Part shown: positions 11,771 through 22,812 of the stretch, in pieces
How the letters are laid out: the number at the start of each line of letters is the position of its first letter
Numbering within the stretch: position 1 is the first letter of the stretch
Program-made: the position numbers and the translations under genes
The notes under the pieces: generated by a model
Databases searched by the model: none
What the model was told of the DNA's origin: nothing
Seen by the model: the letters and a program-made list of their open reading frames with translations, nothing else
Source of the DNA: Phlebiopsis flavidoalba
Lineage: Eukaryota > Basidiomycota > Agaricomycetes > Polyporales > Phanerochaetaceae
Direction of reading: 5' to 3'
DNA: 64,000 nucleotides
Assembly (NCBI GenBank): GCA_035772785.1
Contig: JAOCPU010000031.1
Coordinates: 248,001 to 312,000 of the forward strand

Positions 11771-12955
11771 TTAAGCTGCTTTGTACTCGTCGTCTACGTC
11801 ATCCCGGATAGTTTGGTTCATATGTCTGTCGAAACATAAATGAATGGGTGGTAATAACGTGCAAAGAACATACCCTAGAAGATGCGATAGGTGCTGGCAA
11901 AGGGGGAACCATCTTGAACAGATGTGGCTGGATAGCCTCAAGCGCATGTAGCGTCCCGTTGTACCCAGGAACGTCAAATTTGAACATAATTTGGATGCCA
12001 TAGAAGTCGGGCCCCGATCTTCGATGAGCCCCTGGAGGCCTTCGAAGTCCTCAGGCGTAGGTTCGCATGCAACACGTACAATTTGGAAAATGCGCCCGGA
12101 GCCGCGGATGTTGTCGGGGATGGATGAGCAGATGAAGATGATACGGTTGCGCATGCCAGCGAGCCGGTCGGTGTCGAGCTTGAGCAAACTCCGAGCGTAA
12201 CCTTGATCATCGTACGTAGAGCGGGGTTTGCAAGCACATAGCGTGCGTATCGTAGCCATGAGTCTTTCTTAGCCTCGTTCTTCGCTTCAAAGCAGTACAC
12301 TTGTGTCGTCGCCTGGTGGGATAATATAAGTTATCAAGACGGTGAGTGCGTCCATGAGTCTCACCAGTCGCCTCTTTGACACTGGGGGAAGCCGGTACAT
12401 TCAACACAGAGCGAGAAGCAAGAATATGCAGTAAACTCACCTCCGCAGAAGCAATAGCAAACTTGTAACACACTAGTTTCTGTGGTCAGATGTCGTTACG
12501 AACATGGCGGACAAACTTCACTCACCCGTGCACATCGCTTCAATGTAACTTTCTGCCCCGTGCACTGCCACCTTTCCGCATGCTGGCCGCTCACAGCAAA
12601 TGCCGGCCTTCCCATGCGTCTGCAAATACTCTCGAGTAGCCTTGGGCATCTGCTGCATGATCTCCGAGTCATGTATCGCCGCGGTTCTGGTAGCCTTGAT
12701 TGCAAAGTAGTCTACCCCTTTACTAGGGTATGTGCGATTCGTATAGTCAATGAGTGTCGACGTCAATGCCGTCTTCGCGGAAGCCATTGATCTGCTTGGG
12801 GGCAACGCGCCGAATGCGCCTGCGAGGCTCAAGGCGTCCTTCCATGTTTCCGGAAGGATAAACTCTGAAGACAGCCCAAGGTCTTCTGGTGATTTGAAGG
12901 ATGGTCGGGGTAGAACTGAGGGGACTGGTATGACTTTCGACGAGCGGGCGGGCAT
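11771..12955 (-). CDS. Conserved-looking protein of unknown function
   Basis: I do not recognise this protein. The start at 12955 gives MPARSSKVIPVPSVLPRPSF. A second in-frame Met at 12985 is possible. A first exon of about 145 codons ends near a cysteine-containing block (CCERPACGK then HGAESYIEAMC). Later exons read LVCYKFAIASAE, QVYCFEAKNEAKKDSWLRYA, KLDTDRLAGMRNRIIFICSS, IFQIVRVACEPTPEDFEGLQ, FKFDVPGYNGTLHALEAIQP and finally a short acidic tail RDDVDDEYKAA with TAA at 11771. At least four introns with proper GT/AG ends are seen, and protein-like composition continues across them, which supports a real gene. The cysteines do not fit a standard zinc finger spacing. No signal peptide or membrane segment is evident. 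Transcribed in the same direction as CCT3 and ATG101. Confidence 0.6.
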
Positions 12956-13413
12956 CTTGGCTGCGTAGATGGTGGGTATGAGCAACCTTGTGTTAGCTGC
13001 TAATCGATGTTATTTTTAGCCACAGCAGCTGTGATCTATCCTATCACACAACCGCCGTAAACGTTACAGCTGACTGAATGCGGTATTCCAGGCTGACATG
13101 CCGCAATCGAAGTAAAAGGCTGACAGGAGGAGAAAGCGTGGCAGAGATATGGCGGTGTTGAGTTTACAATAGCTACCGCAAATACATCGACTTTTAGGAA
13201 GCCAGGCCTCGAGGCTCAGGCCTGCTCAGGTCCCGGTTTGATAGATCGCTCTATATTCGCATTCTACACATACAAGCTACTATACACATCCAGAAATGAG
13301 GCGTTAAATATTAAAGCAGTAGCCAAGAAGAGATGAGGCTGCGAAAGAACCATCCCGACACCTGAGCAATGCGCTTCCACATGTATTTCCATGGCTCCTA
13401 CTACCGAGTGTAG
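12956..13413. other. Spacer between the unknown gene and ATG101
   Basis: About 0.46 kb. Expected to contain the promoter of the unknown minus-strand gene and the 3' flank of ATG101. A GC-rich partial palindrome (around GCCTCGAGGCTCAGGCC, near 13206) is visible; nothing else stands out. Confidence 0.5.
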
Positions 13414-14292
13414 TCACCCACTTACTTCTACACCATTCACTCTCACAGCCAGTTTTGACAGGGAATGGTGATATTCCTTGTGCTTCATTCGAAATGAGGG
13501 GTACGACGGACCGCCCCCGTTCTGAGGACGTGTGGGTGAGCATACTTTGAAGACTCTCTCGTGAGCGCAAGCGGACAAGTCCGAGTCAAATTTTTGTCGT
13601 TCTGTGTAAATGGCTTAGTAAGGCGTGCTTTATGATTTCCTCACTTCATACCTTTGTCGGGTATAGGATGCCGAATTTCTGCCTTCACGATCCTGGAAGA
13701 GCATACATGGTAAAGTGAAGACGGCGTATAGTGTGATTGATGTACCATTGTTCCCCCAAGGTATTTCTTCCTGTGGTTCAAAATTTGGTTGAAAAGAGCG
13801 AGTTACATAGGGGGTCATCTTACCTCACTGATCAGACCAAGCCAAGACTTCTTCTGCCGCTTTTCTGAGAAGGTGACGACAATCTACTGGAATGAGTAGT
13901 TGAAGCGCAGTCGTCGAGAACAGGAACGCACCTCTCCTCGCTTTTTGGCACCCCCCTCGATACCTTTCCAGAAGAGATCCACTTTCTGGTCTACGAGAAA
14001 CTTGATTTCTTGGTCGTCTACCACGGGCTTGTAAAGTAATTGAGGGGACTCAGCAGATCACTTGCTCTGGATTATAGCACACCATAGAGACGTCCAATAT
14101 CTCCCGCGTTGCAGGCTTTACTATGCCAAATAATCGATGGAACAAGATCGAATGTAAGACTGTGTTCAGGACATCTTTGGCTGTCCGTTTTTCAAGTGTC
14201 TAGCATGGCTTCACCTCAGATTTCGCTCTGAATCCGGTCGTGTATAGGCTCACCATTCTATTGTAACGATGGGAAAGTTGTATATACGACAT
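13414..14292 (-). CDS. ATG101: Autophagy-related protein 101
   Basis: Atg101 is the HORMA-fold partner of Atg13 in the Atg1/ULK initiation complex of fungi other than budding yeast. The first ATG is at 14292. A frame change in exon 1 is needed to reach NFPIVTIE, after which an intron joins to TLEKRTAKDVLNTVLHSILF, then HRLFGIVKPATREILDVSM. The next exons give PVVDDQEIKFLVDQKVDLFW, KGIEGGAKKRGE, IVVTFSEKRQKKSWLG, EEEIPWEQW (the conserved EE-PWE-W block), IVKAEIRHPIPDK and finally THTSSERGRSVVPLISN and ISPFPVK. Removing one A from AAAA near 13460 lets the frame continue to LAVRVNGVEVSG with TGA at 13414-13416; otherwise it runs on spuriously. Length, about 200 residues, suits the family. It is divergent from ATG18, with about 210 bp between start codons. 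Confidence 0.92.
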
Positions 14293-14501
14293 GAGATCGT
14301 CACAGGGGGGCGTAGGCAGAGGAAGGTAAGGAGCGGAAGCACTGGTGGAGCTTGGGGGAAATAGACGTCTGAGCGATCGTAGTTATCTTATCTTGAAATT
14401 CCTCCTTTTGGCACGACCTGTCCCCTCACTATGCGGCGCGGACAACCGTTGACCTTTCCATTTGCTCACCGCCACCACCATCCTCACCGCGCAACTTCGG
14501 A
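14293..14501. promoter_or_regulatory. Bidirectional promoter between ATG101 and ATG18
   Basis: The only DNA between the start codons of the divergent autophagy genes ATG101 (minus) and ATG18 (plus), 209 bp. It must contain both core promoters and 5' UTRs. A pyrimidine/purine-asymmetric stretch is present and a TTATCTTATCTT direct element occurs near 14385 (GATAA-like on the minus strand, a GATA-factor type site in fungi). No canonical TATA box is obvious. That the two genes are co-regulated is inference. Confidence 0.6.
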
Positions 14502-16259
14502 ATGACGGGTACATCTAACAACATGCTGTTTGCAAACTTTAATCAAGACTTCACGTGAGTTTTCGCCCCTTAGGCACTACTTACGCTCACCATACCAGGT
14601 GCGTATCCGTTGGTACGCGGAAAGGGTATAGCATAACAAACTGCGATCCATTTGGTCGCGTATATACCATGAGTACGTCGTCTCATCATTATATGATGTA
14701 GTAGTGTGCTCAATTAATACAGATGATGGTGCTCGAGGGACGGTAGAGATGTTGTTTTGCACGTCACTCATTGCGCTAGTCGGAGCAGCAGACCAACCCC
14801 AGTCGAGCCCACGGAAACTTCAGATTGTGAATACAAAGGTATGTAGCTCCTTTAAATGCTGAATATATGCGAGCTCTAGCATGGTCGCCTCTTTCGAGAG
14901 CTACAGTCGACCGAGTCAAAGGGCTGCGCTTTGAAGACCATACTTCGAGTTGGCCAGAACTTGCCCACGTCGTCATCGTTGTACTCATCGTATACCATCA
15001 CAGAGACAATCCATGATCTGCGAATTGCTTTTTCCCATCCTCAATCCTTGCAGTCAAGCTCAACCGGAAGACGCTTGTGGTAGTCCTCGAAGTGGAAATC
15101 TACATCTACGATATCTCAAACATGCGATTACTACATGTCATCGAAACATCCCCAAATCCAGAAGGTTTGTGTGTATAAATGATGCATGTCATCGATACAA
15201 CCACTCACCATACCGCACTCGTCATAGCTATCGTTTGCGCTATCGCCCTCTTCCGACAATTCATTCCTCGCATATTCATCTCCCGTCCCGTCACCGACAT
15301 CATTGGCACCGGCCAACTCTGCCCAATCAGCGACACCTGCCGCCCCACAGACGGGCGACGTCCTCCTATTCTCCACACGCTCACTGACAGTCGCTAATGT
15401 CATTCAAGCACACAAGTCACCCATCTCCTTCCTCTCCATCAACTCAACAGGAACGATGCTTGCGACCGCGTCAGAGAAGGGCACTGTAGGCCATTCGCGT
15501 GTGGAGTATACCTGGCGCAGAGAAACTGTATCAGTTCCGACGTGGAACACGCGAGGCTAAGATATACTCAATCAACTTCAACCTTGTCTCGACGCTGCTC
15601 GCCGTCAGCTCCGCGCATGATACAGTACACATATTCAAGCTCGGTCAGCAGAAGGCTGGAGGCGCCAGCGGATCCAATGGTGCAAAGAGCGGTGCAAAGC
15701 CCCGCCAGTCCGTCAGCGTCCATCGACAGTAGAGAAGGCACGCATGGCTTGGATGGCGGGTATGAAGCGTATGCGGACAAAGAAGAAAGCCGCGGGGGCG
15801 TTTCGTACGTGTCTTAATTTAGGGTTCTAGGCCTATGTTAAAACGGGTGTAGCAGTTCCAGCCTGAAGCGATCGATCGTTGCATCTCACAAAGAATCTCA
15901 CGTCGTCTGTCGGCGGGTACCTGCCCAGCGCCCTCACGGAAGTGTGGGAACCGTCCCGCGATTTCGCATTCCTCAGACTTCCAACGAGCGGCGCTCGGTG
16001 CATCGTCGCACTCAGCGGGTAACGTCGCCTAGGAACTAGTTTAACGGTCTACCCTGACGTCGAAGCAGAACCATGCCCAGAGTCATGGTCATCTCATCTG
16101 AAGGATATTTCTACTGCATATAGCATCGATCTTGAGAAACGGCGGGGAGTGCTCGCTGTTGAAGCAGTACAGGTAAGTAATGTATGCCTCCATTATGCCA
16201 TGCGTCGTCTGACGTCTTTCAGTCTTTTGGATTCTAACGATGAGTCATCTACCGATTGA
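14502..16259 (+). CDS. ATG18: PROPPIN WD-repeat autophagy protein Atg18
   Basis: Atg18 is a seven-bladed beta-propeller that binds PI3P and PI(3,5)P2 and works with Atg2 in phagophore expansion and vacuole homeostasis. ATG 14502 gives [18 protein letters not shown], then an intron, then [20 protein letters not shown]. Further blocks: [58 protein letters not shown], an Ala/Ser/Pro-rich loop, [20 protein letters not shown], and the diagnostic lipid-binding motif FRRG at 15535-15546. Then come [30 protein letters not shown], a Gly/Ser/Lys-rich loop, SEGYFYCYSIDLEK, and the end [12 protein letters not shown] with TGA 16257-16259. Seven or so introns and several frame changes are present. Its 3' end faces that of the E(z) gene, about 130 bp away. 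Confidence 0.95.
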
Positions 16260-16388
16260 GAGCCTCGACGTGCCCTTCGACTCCTTACTTTCATTGCCGG
16301 AGATCATACCCCTATATGTATTTGTAGGTAGTCCTACCAAGTTTTTATGACACGACGCGGCGATCGAACCAATCTGATATCGTGTCGC

Positions 16389-19377
16389 TCAGTTCTCGTT
16401 GGTGACACTTGTCCAAAATGCGTCCCCGTAGTCGAACAAGAGCTTCACTGTTACGTAAAATGCGGCGATCTGTGGACTCGAGCTGTTTAGAAGAGACATG
16501 AGTCAGGCAGAACGCTCCCCCACGCAGAAGTACATACTCGCGTAGCAATGCGATCCCGATGCTCTCCATTGACGAGCTTGACTGACCAATGACAATGAGT
16601 ACATTTAGCGGTAATCCAGTTAACGCAAACACCTACTCATGGCTCACGACATCGAGACATTGAGTGTGTACTTCGAATGATTGATGAATCTTGTCTCGTT
16701 CCCAACTTGCAGAGCATCACCAATCATGGTTCGACCAACTAAACTAAACGTGTAGTTGGACTTGCTGTGCTTTTTTTTTTTGTGTTTTTTCATACATGCT
16801 TAGATGTCGATATATAAGCGAATGCGAAGGTGGAGTCGTATATTGTATTTTACACTCACTCTCGTAGAGGGTGCGTTGCAGACCACGACGTCTCACAGAC
16901 ATATTCTAAAATACATCATATCAGCCTCTGAGCATTAGTAGAGAGACTAAAGGTGTTCATACCTCCAATATAAGAGTATTTGGCGATTGCGCTCGTAGCG
17001 AATGCCCCGAGCCCGTAGATCCCCGTCTGGATCTTCAGTCGCTGTCAAACGGGTTATGGACTATTATGTTTCTGTGCTCAGCCGAGAGAACGTGCCTTTC
17101 GTGGCTCAAGTTGCATGTCAGTGTTGTGAGATTTGGATGACGTGTTGCCCAATCTTCCAAAGACGGTGAGTTGTAAAATGCAACCCAAACACAACAAACA
17201 AGTACCCACATGCCCAACGTTTGAAGACCACAACGCTCAGCATCGGCACTCCCAATTTCTGAGTTTACACGGGCAGACTCTGGGCTGGCATCTATTCCCA
17301 TTTTGATAACCATCGTGGTATATTTTCGAAGGGATAGTACACATTACTGCTCGTGATCTTGTTGCTCATTTTCGCTCTCAGTGTTTGAGCAGGGGACGGT
17401 CACACCCAACAACCCTCAGCGCACCTTATGGAAATCGAATGACGTCACTTGAACACAGAATAGAACTGAGAATCGACCCACAATCTTTTCTGCACAAACA
17501 ATTTCTTTGACAGTGCACCTTCATCCGAAAGCAATCGCAGTTCTTCGGGCCACAAGGCCCCTCGTGAAGGCACCTGACTGGGGCTGCAAAGAAATCATCA
17601 AGAACTCATGATCTACACAAATGTGTTTGGAAACTCACATCTGAGCATTGCCAGGCTCTCGTAATCAGCTAATGTGCAGAATAAGCTCGATAATTCGGTT
17701 AGATAATATCTGAGTACTTGTCATCACCCAACATACATTCTCAGGTTTGAGACCGAATTTGTTTTCTTTTTGCGACATGATGTCGACCTTAAGAGGACCT
17801 TCTCATAAAAAACTACAACCACGATATAAATAACAATGACGGTGAGGTGATGCACTTGCTCACCATAGCGCACGAGACTAATGTTGCAATTATTGCACTT
17901 ATTCTGCATGGGAGTTCGTCTACTAGAGAGACAGCAAATGATAGTATGGTGTCCAAAATCGCTTAGCGTATCGTGGCTTATGTTTCCTCGAAAGGAAATA
18001 TCTCCTGTACGATCGGTCGTATACGTTCCCGACGGACAAAAACAGCATAACAATGTGGTTACTTACGTCTTCATCATTTGTCACATTGAGAAAACAGTCA
18101 AATGCACAAGGGTCGGGGTTTCTTTCGACCCATTTAGCCCTGAAGTTTTCGTTTGATAACGAAGATTTTGCCCCACGTTCAGTGGTCCATCCCGTGGGTA
18201 TGCTATAAATAAGTGAGCAAACGTCATGGTATCGAACGGCATTGAAGCGATATGCTTACGATCGAGAAAGCATTCTGCTTGAAGGACAATTGAGTCTGGG
18301 GCATAAATGAACTTGGCGGCCAATGCGCAGCAATGGAGGCGGCACACTGTATATCGTGTTCCTTAGGTGACGGGGGGTCTATAAATGCCCCCGCTCGGGC
18401 CAAGATAGTTCATCTCTGCATTCGGTTGCAGTCACAGGTAGGATTCAAGGATTTCAAATGAGTGAATTTTTTATCATGCTTCGAGAACTACCGAACACCT
18501 TCCCTATATTTGATCTCGTCGAGTGACACAGAGAATATCCCGCCGCCTCGATGTCAGATTCGTTATGTGTAATGCAACAGCCATGTCTGTCATTTGAGCA
18601 CGCCGTTAAACGACGGATTACGGTCCCCCAGACAATAGACTAGCACTGAAAGGCTGTTAACCCTAGTCGCACGCCTCAAATGTGATTGAAATGCTTACTA
18701 TCCGGATCGCGCCACATGATTTTGCCATCCAATGGAGGGGAAGTTTACGCATGTAGTTCCACGAGTCAAAGCACATATCATCGCCGTATTTGATAAACTC
18801 GCAAAAACCATGTCCTTCTTAGGCACATTGAGGAACATATTGGCAGTATGAGGCGCACACGACTCATAGGCCCTGTGCTCCCTCAAACCGCGGCAAGTTG
18901 TTGGCGTGAGCTATCGCCCGAGTCTGAAGAAATACTTCGCGGAGCTTCACAGTAAACAACTTCTTTAGAAACACTCGCGGAGTCCGGGCTTTCCAAATCC
19001 CAAGTGCAGACAGTAAAGGAGCCACCCTCATTTGTTGTGTGGGTATCCTCATCATCGACGTCCGTTTCGTCGGACGCAAAGTCGACGGGGGGAAGGCGAC
19101 CTCAGGAGGAATGATGGGTTCTGCGTACGTGGAAGATTGTAAGAGCTGAGAGCAATATTTTTTTTTTGTTTTTTTCTGGCTCCCAGTTGTAGAATTCGCG
19201 CCACACGTCCTGGTATGTGCCAACAATCGCAAGGTACTTTTGATCGTCCTCAGGCTCCTCCTCGGCGCGACTAGTCCCGATCGTCTCGCTGCCCGCGCGG
19301 TCGCTGTCCTCGTTCAAATCAAATGAATCGGGCCCGCACATCCACTCGAAATCCTGATCGTTGAGTTCAGATGCCAT
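16389..19377 (-). CDS. E(z)/KMT6: E(z)-type CXC-SET histone H3K27 methyltransferase
   Basis: Predicted catalytic subunit of Polycomb repressive complex 2, a nuclear lysine methyltransferase. The likely start (19377) gives MASELNDQDFEWMCGPDSFD and an acidic N-terminal region (SDETDVDDEDTHTTNEGGSF). A cysteine-rich pre-SET CXC block appears near 17475-17570, reading CGPKNCDCFRMKVHCQRNC followed by LCRKDC. The SET domain follows: an opening block LKIQTGIYGLGAFATSAIAK (about 16975-17040), the central VGNETRFINHS (about 16675-16710), KLVNGEHR (about 16575) and the C-terminal LLFDYGDAFWTSVTNEN with TGA at 16389. The order CXC then SET, with the SET at the extreme C-terminus, distinguishes E(z) from SUV39 or SET1 proteins. 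Many introns and frame changes make the middle third (17.7-18.9 kb) hard to read. The H3K27 target is inferred from the family. Shares a 253-bp divergent intergenic region with EXO70. Confidence 0.86.
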
Positions 19378-19630
19378 CTGGTTTGACGATAAGTGACATA
19401 AGTTCAAAATTCGCGAGCACAATTCCGGGGAAGAAGACAGAATTTACGGTTGTTTGAATAACGCTCTCTGAATCCTCCAAAATGCAGGAATTTTTTGAGT
19501 AGCGTTTCGAAACGAAAGAAATCTAGACACTGTGTCGAGATGAGCTGTTCAAGAGAGCGGAGAGGTCGAGTTCTTTGGCGCTTTACTAGTATACTCCTTG
19601 CGACCATCTCTATTCATCCCGCTAAGCGAC

Positions 19631-21874
19631 ATGGACGATGAAACTGCCGAAATCGAGCTTGTACGCACGCAGGAGCTGATATTGGGTCCTCTGAATCTCA
19701 AAAATTTCGCAGCTTGAGCAGAATCTCAACAAGACGCGTCAAATATCCCAGCGCATGACTTGTGAGGCTCGATTGCTCGTCTTCTTGGTTATAGAGCCGT
19801 ATCCTTTACAGCCATACTCTCCAGTTTCGACACCAGACTTGTGAAGCTGGAGAAGACCATCCTACCTTTATACAACTCGACGCAGGTCTTGACTTCGCCG
19901 GGCAAACAGTAAGCAGTATCTAAGCGTGCAGCTCCAAACAGCTACTCAAGCGGCACTTAGACATTGAACTTGCGCTGCAGAAGATTGACGAGGTTGCGAG
20001 TAATCAAGAAGGCATTGCAGCGGAAGAAGCTCTCATTTTGCGAGAGGCAAGTATGTTGCTGTCCTATCAACCACATAACTCATCTAGCCCCTTATAGTCC
20101 GCAACCTGGTCAATTGGACGTATACAAGGATGTCTTGGAACGCCTCAACGCAAGTATTGCATTCAAGTCGTTAGACAGAGACCTCCGTGATACCGTACGT
20201 ATGAAGTGAGCTGCCTTTTTGTCTTGAACTCACGTCCAACAGGCGAGATTGGTCGAGACTGGTGCCAAGAAGCTCGCGCAGCTGTTCACCAAACTGGTCG
20301 CTGAAGGCTCCTCTGGTTCCCCGCTCAATGGTCCCGAATTCGAGCCTTCTCCCTTCCCTACTTCTCTGAAGCCTACGCTCATACCTCTTGTAACCTTCCT
20401 CCGTACCCTACCCTTGCCCCCATCCCACCCTTCACATCCGGCTGCTTCTGGCATACAGTCAACGCTCAAAGAGGCGCAGAAAGGCTACGCAGACATGCGA
20501 GGCTCATGGGGGAAGAAATGTTTGGAGAATTACGCACGGCGCGTGGTGGATAGGGCGGAGACCATTGATGGTGTGGCCGCGGGAAGAGAGTTCGGCGCGT
20601 GGCTTGAGAACCTGCTCAGCGTCGCGGGAGGTACGTGACCCAATTAACATCCCACACCGAACATCCCGACTCATTTCTCGTGTTACTATAGGAAGAATAC
20701 GACCTCATGATGGAACTTGCGCCTCTTCCGACGCAAGCTCTCCTCAGCAACACCTTCACCACTCTAATTACGCCGCTCGTCAACCTATTCACAAATACAT
20801 TGTCTTCCTTGATGAGTCTCATCAAACGCTCGCTGAACAAATATACCTTCCTTGCCCTCTCCGCCTATTCACGCATGTCGGAGCTCCAAGGCCGTTGGGA
20901 CGACATAATGTGCAACCGATTGGGACGCAAAGAGAACGAGCTCAAGGATGGTACACATTCCATTCGCGCAGCATGTCTACGAAGCTTCCCCGAATTCCTC
21001 GCCCGATCTTCGGGCGTCCGCTCTGGGAAAAGGCGGTGAACCGGGCACAGGTCTCGCGGATTTCACGGTGTCTGTAAGTGAATCGTCATCTGAAAACCAG
21101 GTTTGCACCCTAATTACTAACCAAACAGACAACGACCTATGTTGAAAGACTACCGGAGGTCAAGAGCGGGTGCTGTCAACGCCCTCATGACCCTTGGCGA
21201 TGGGAACTGGAAAATGGGAGAAGGGTGTTCAGGTTGGTAGGACGGCGGGCAAAGGGGGAGACGTAGACCCCGATACAATCCTTGAACACTACTACACATG
21301 TGCGTATTCAGCTGGTCACGTTGTTTCGCATCACCGAAATGTTTCTAGTCGACGTCGTCAACACGCTCATCGCGAGTCTCCTCACACTATCGCGAACAAA
21401 CAAGCGACCCGCCTTCGGATCTATATTCCTCATCAACAACATTTCATACGTACGCACGCAACTGCTCCTTCAATCCCGCACCGATCTGCCGTCATTCCTC
21501 TCCAAACCGACGCAGGATGCGCTCAACTCGGCCTTCCGAACCGCTAAGGCAGGCTACTTTGACTCCAACTTCTCGCCGCTGATGCAGGCCCTGCTCGAGG
21601 ATAAGGATAAGAGTAAAAGCGCAACGAAGGAGAAATTCACACGCTTCTTTGATGCACTTGAGGAGGTCGCTGAGCGACACCGGCTCGCGCGCGTGCTACA
21701 AAGACGATAAAGAGGGCCGAGAAACTATCAAGGAAGAGGCCGTCAAGCTCGTTGTGCCGTCACTTCAAGGTTTACGCAGAGGACAGCGGGAAAGAGTTCA
21801 GCAAGAACCCGCAGAAATATATCAAGATGTCCGCAGATGAGGTCGAAAACCTCATTCGTGGCTTCTATGCGTAG
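19631..21874 (+). CDS. EXO70: Exocyst complex component Exo70
   Basis: Exo70 is the exocyst subunit that binds PI(4,5)P2 and Rho GTPases and tethers secretory vesicles at growing hyphal tips. ATG 19631 gives MDDETAEIELVRTQEL. The N-terminal coiled region reads QLEQNLNKTRQISQRMT and LVKLEKTILPLYNSTQVLT. Then come DVYKDVLERLNASIAFKSLD, a long exon with TGAKKLAQLFTKLVAEGSSG, and the helical-rod core: YARRVVDRAETIDGVAAGRE, MELAPLPTQALLSNTFTTLI, SLIKRSLNKYTFLALSAYSR, DGTHSIRAACLRSFPEFL, SIFLINNISYVRTQLLLQS and AKAGYFDSNFSPLMQALLED. The C-terminus ADEVENLIRGFYA ends at TAG 21872-21874; splicing at the GT overlapping this stop could add a few residues. At least five frame changes occur. Order and length (about 600 residues) match fungal Exo70. 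Confidence 0.93.
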
Positions 21875-22812
21875 GTCTACTTGCGAATTACCTAACTCGT
21901 CATTCGCTAATAAGTCATTCATAGCGACGGCGATAGTCGGCAAAATACCCGTGGCCGAACGTACACAGAACAATATGCTCATCCAGGCTGGATGGAGTCG
22001 CTGAACATGTGTGAAGATGGAACTATTACCCGCAGATACCCTACACGTTGTCCAAATTCTAGTCTTGACTCAACGTACCCGAAGGATGTTTGTATTCGTA
22101 ACAAAAGATAATGAGCTGCTTGTAATTTATTTACTGACCCTGCGTGCTCCTGTTACACCTCCAACCGAATTGAGTAGCGCTCACTCCGCGCCTGGAGATA
22201 CAGCACAAGGTATGTCTCTGTTGCAGTGTCACCCAGATGCTAGACACATTTGAATCATTTATGCCTTCGACTAAGTATATATCATAGGCCGATTATATAA
22301 AGTCCGCCTAGGGATCGCCGACACAAGACATGGGGCGTGAGAACAGATCTCCGTTTGGAGCCACGTGGCTCGACGTCAGCGCGCTTGCTGCCACCAGCAA
22401 CTTTCCATGACTTACACTCATCCTCTAATTGACAGCTCTAGGCAACAGTCTAGTCGACATCTTCTCGTGTGGTATCTTCTACTTGCATCTCGCTGAATAC
22501 CGACCTTGAAAGTCTCAAAGCCCGCCCTTAAGCCAAATAAAAAGGGACCTATTTTATCTTCCCACATCATACTAGTAGCATCAGCATACGGTGACTCGAG
22601 TTGACCGCAGTCAAGAAAATTCCGACAAGTACGGGGAAAATCCAATGTATGCCTAACCTCCTTGCTTTGACCCTATTGATGACGCCTTCCCGAGTCAGAT
22701 TTCTACCCTTTGCAGACGCCAAACCGCTCTTGCGGTGCATGTACATAAAGTAGCATCTCTCAACTTTTCGTGTTCCTCCCAACGCACACTATCCCATCGG
22801 CTGAAAACGATT
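21875..22812. other. Spacer between EXO70 and TRL1
   Basis: About 0.94 kb between two plus-strand genes. It should contain the EXO70 3' flank and the TRL1 promoter. Short minus-strand frames (22418-22645, 22567-22782) show no family signal. A TATATCATAGGCCGATTATA stretch near 22275-22300 is AT-rich but far from the TRL1 start. Confidence 0.5.
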
